DNA of 64,000 nucleotides from Nitratidesulfovibrio sp. (GTDB taxonomy: Bacteria > Desulfobacterota > Desulfovibrionia > Desulfovibrionales > Desulfovibrionaceae): contig NZ_JBDXXH010000004.1 of NCBI RefSeq assembly GCF_040373385.1, forward strand, positions 1-64,000, written 5' to 3'. The notes under the pieces are model-generated. The model ran no database searches and had not been told where the DNA came from. It saw nothing but the letters and a program-made list of their open reading frames with translations. The position numbers and the translations under genes are program-made. This document shows positions 62,845 through 64,000 of the stretch, piece after piece. The first letter of the stretch is position 1. Each line of letters begins with the position of its first letter.

Positions 62845-64000
62845 ATGACGCAGGCACACGGGCCATCTTCCTCCGCTCCCGCCGGTACTCCCGGCATGCC
62901 GCGCGATGCCGCCACGGTGCTGCGCGAAGGGCGCGCCGCGCTGCTCGAACGCCTGGACGCAACCCTTTCCCCCGCCAATGCGGCACCGCAGGAGAACGCC
63001 TGCGCCACCCGGCCCGACGCTCATTGCCGCGACACCGCGCCCGCGTCCACGACCATGGGCGCACCGCGTTTCGAGCGGGCCTACAGCCGCCTGCTGGACG
63101 ACTATTTTCGCCTTCGCTTCGCCGAGCTGCGCGGCGGTCACGACAAGGTGGCCCTGGTGGCCGTGGGCGGCTACGGCCGCGAGGAACTGTGCCTGGGATC
63201 GGACATCGACATCCTGATCCTGTGCGGCCGCTCCATCCCGCCGCAGGCCATCGACCTGGCCCAGCCGCTGTTTCTGCCGCTGTGGGACGCGGGCTACACC
63301 CTGGGGCACGGGTTCCGCACCATCGGCGACTGCGTGAAGCTGGCCGCCAAGGACCACAAGGTGCTGGCCAGCCTGCTGGACGCGCGGTTGATCACCGGCA
63401 ACGAGGCCCTGTTCCGCGAGATGGTGGATCGCCTGAACGACAAGGTGCTGCCGCGCCGGGGCGCCTCGTTCCTGTCATGGAACGACGAGGAACACGAGCG
63501 CAGGCGCGCCGCGCACGGCGACGGTGCCGTGCTGCTGGAACCCAACCTGAAGGAAGGCCTGGGCGGCCTGCGCGACTACCACCGCATCCTGTGGCTGGGG
63601 CGCATCCGCAACGAGGCGGGCACCGTGGAGGAAATCCTGGCCCAGGCCGGGTTCTCCGCGTCCGATGCCGCCCTGTTGCGCGAAAGCGTGGGCTTTCTGC
63701 ACGACGTGCGCAACCTGCTGCACCATCTTTCGCGCCGCAAGAACGACCAACTGTTTCTGGACCTGCAACCGGAAATCGCCGCCCGCCTCGGCTTTCACGA
63801 ATGCGGCAACCTGCTGGCCGTGGAATGCTTTCTGGGCCGCCTGCACCGCTGCATGTCGCACATCAAGGCGCTGTCCGCCGCCTTCCGGGGTACCCCCGGC
63901 GGCCCGGTGCACCCCGACCAGCCCTGCCCCGAGGTGGAAGGCCCCGTGGTCATGGCGGGCGGCACGCTGCACATCTGCCTGCCCGATCCGGTCGCCGTCA
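62845..64000 (+). CDS. glnD: [Protein-PII] uridylyltransferase, 3' end outside the window
   Basis: N-terminal 385 residues of GlnD. The nucleotidyltransferase active-site motif VAVGGYGREELCLGSDIDILILCGRS is present near residue 100-125, followed by the central linker (LNLKEGLGGLRDYHRILWLGRIR-like: EPNLKEGLGGLRDYHRI). The HD and ACT domains lie beyond the window. It uridylylates PII when nitrogen is short. The ATG at 62845 lacks a strong Shine-Dalgarno. No frame disruption in the visible part. Confidence 0.93.
   Translation, partial: MTQAHGPSSSAPAGTPGMPRDAATVLREGRAALLERLDATLSPANAAPQENACATRPDAHCRDTAPASTTMGAPRFERAYSRLLDDYFRLRFAELRGGHDKVALVAVGGYGREELCLGSDIDILILCGRSIPPQAIDLAQPLFLPLWDAGYTLGHGFRTIGDCVKLAAKDHKVLASLLDARLITGNEALFREMVDRLNDKVLPRRGASFLSWNDEEHERRRAAHGDGAVLLEPNLKEGLGGLRDYHRILWLGRIRNEAGTVEEILAQAGFSASDAALLRESVGFLHDVRNLLHHLSRRKNDQLFLDLQPEIAARLGFHECGNLLAVECFLGRLHRCMSHIKALSAAFRGTPGGPVHPDQPCPEVEGPVVMAGGTLHICLPDPVAV

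Overview
The window is high-GC, gene-dense bacterial chromosome. It looks like a strictly anaerobic sulfate-reducing deltaproteobacterium of the Desulfovibrio/Nitratidesulfovibrio type. The pointers are a two-gene SUF-like (sufC-sufB) Fe-S assembly unit, a siroheme/ferredoxin protein beside a NapH-like membrane ferredoxin, an orphan NikL-like nickel protein, a CofD-like protein of the GAK type, and general gene content. The species is inferred from gene content only. No rRNA, tRNA, CRISPR array, IS element or integrase gene was found.

Layout. 1-2330: chemoreceptor. 2356-4313 (minus): sufC-sufB. 4704-7144 (minus): an RluD-CoaE fusion followed by a rhomboid protease. 7254-9408: uracil salvage (upp, uraA). 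9577-11615: a lower-GC two-gene AbiEi/AbiEii-like toxin-antitoxin island with its own operator-like repeats. 11740-13663 (minus): hisC-cmk. 14009-15388: type II NADH dehydrogenase. 15630-20452: universal stress protein, a short unknown gene, thpR, pncC/cinA C-terminal domain, an unknown coiled gene and a PilZ protein. 20535-23896: tightly coupled glk, TVP38-family membrane protein and flavin disulfide oxidoreductase. 24447-30292: endonuclease IV, a Cys-tailed unknown, the NikL-like protein, an Hpt protein and two exported proteins, one FlgO-like. 30869-36939: the classic rpmH-rnpA-yidD-yidC-jag-mnmE block. 37069-39479: siroheme/Fe-S protein plus polyferredoxin membrane protein. 39874-43278: RNase D-like exonuclease, then phoB-pstB-phoU. 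43454-45173: small protein and GAK-type CofD homologue. 45277-49093 (minus): recA-alaS. 49516-56440: PP-loop thiolase, NSS transporter, thermonuclease-like protein, MoaE-like protein and a large TPR/zinc-knuckle membrane protein. 56626-60694: tex, two small unknowns, tpx. 61125-64000: amtB-glnK-glnD behind a sigma-54 promoter, with glnD running off the end.

The most unusual non-coding feature is a family of four long imperfect hairpins (126-219 bp). They sit 0-9 nt after the stop codons of four unrelated genes (16885, 35091, 42392, 52307). They share a 27-nt central core, but their arms differ in sequence from copy to copy while staying self-complementary, which is the pattern expected if the folded structure is what is kept. 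A second, smaller palindromic repeat occurs three times; two of these copies lie inserted inside hairpins of the first family. Short imperfect tandem repeats are also common in spacers and protein linkers.

The genes form several working groups: Fe-S cluster assembly, RNA processing and membrane insertion, phosphate control (phoB-pstB-phoU), nitrogen control (sigma-54-driven amtB-glnK-glnD) and DNA repair (recA, nfo). The least understood parts are the GAK fragment, the siroheme/ferredoxin pair, the zinc-knuckle TPR protein and the hairpin family.
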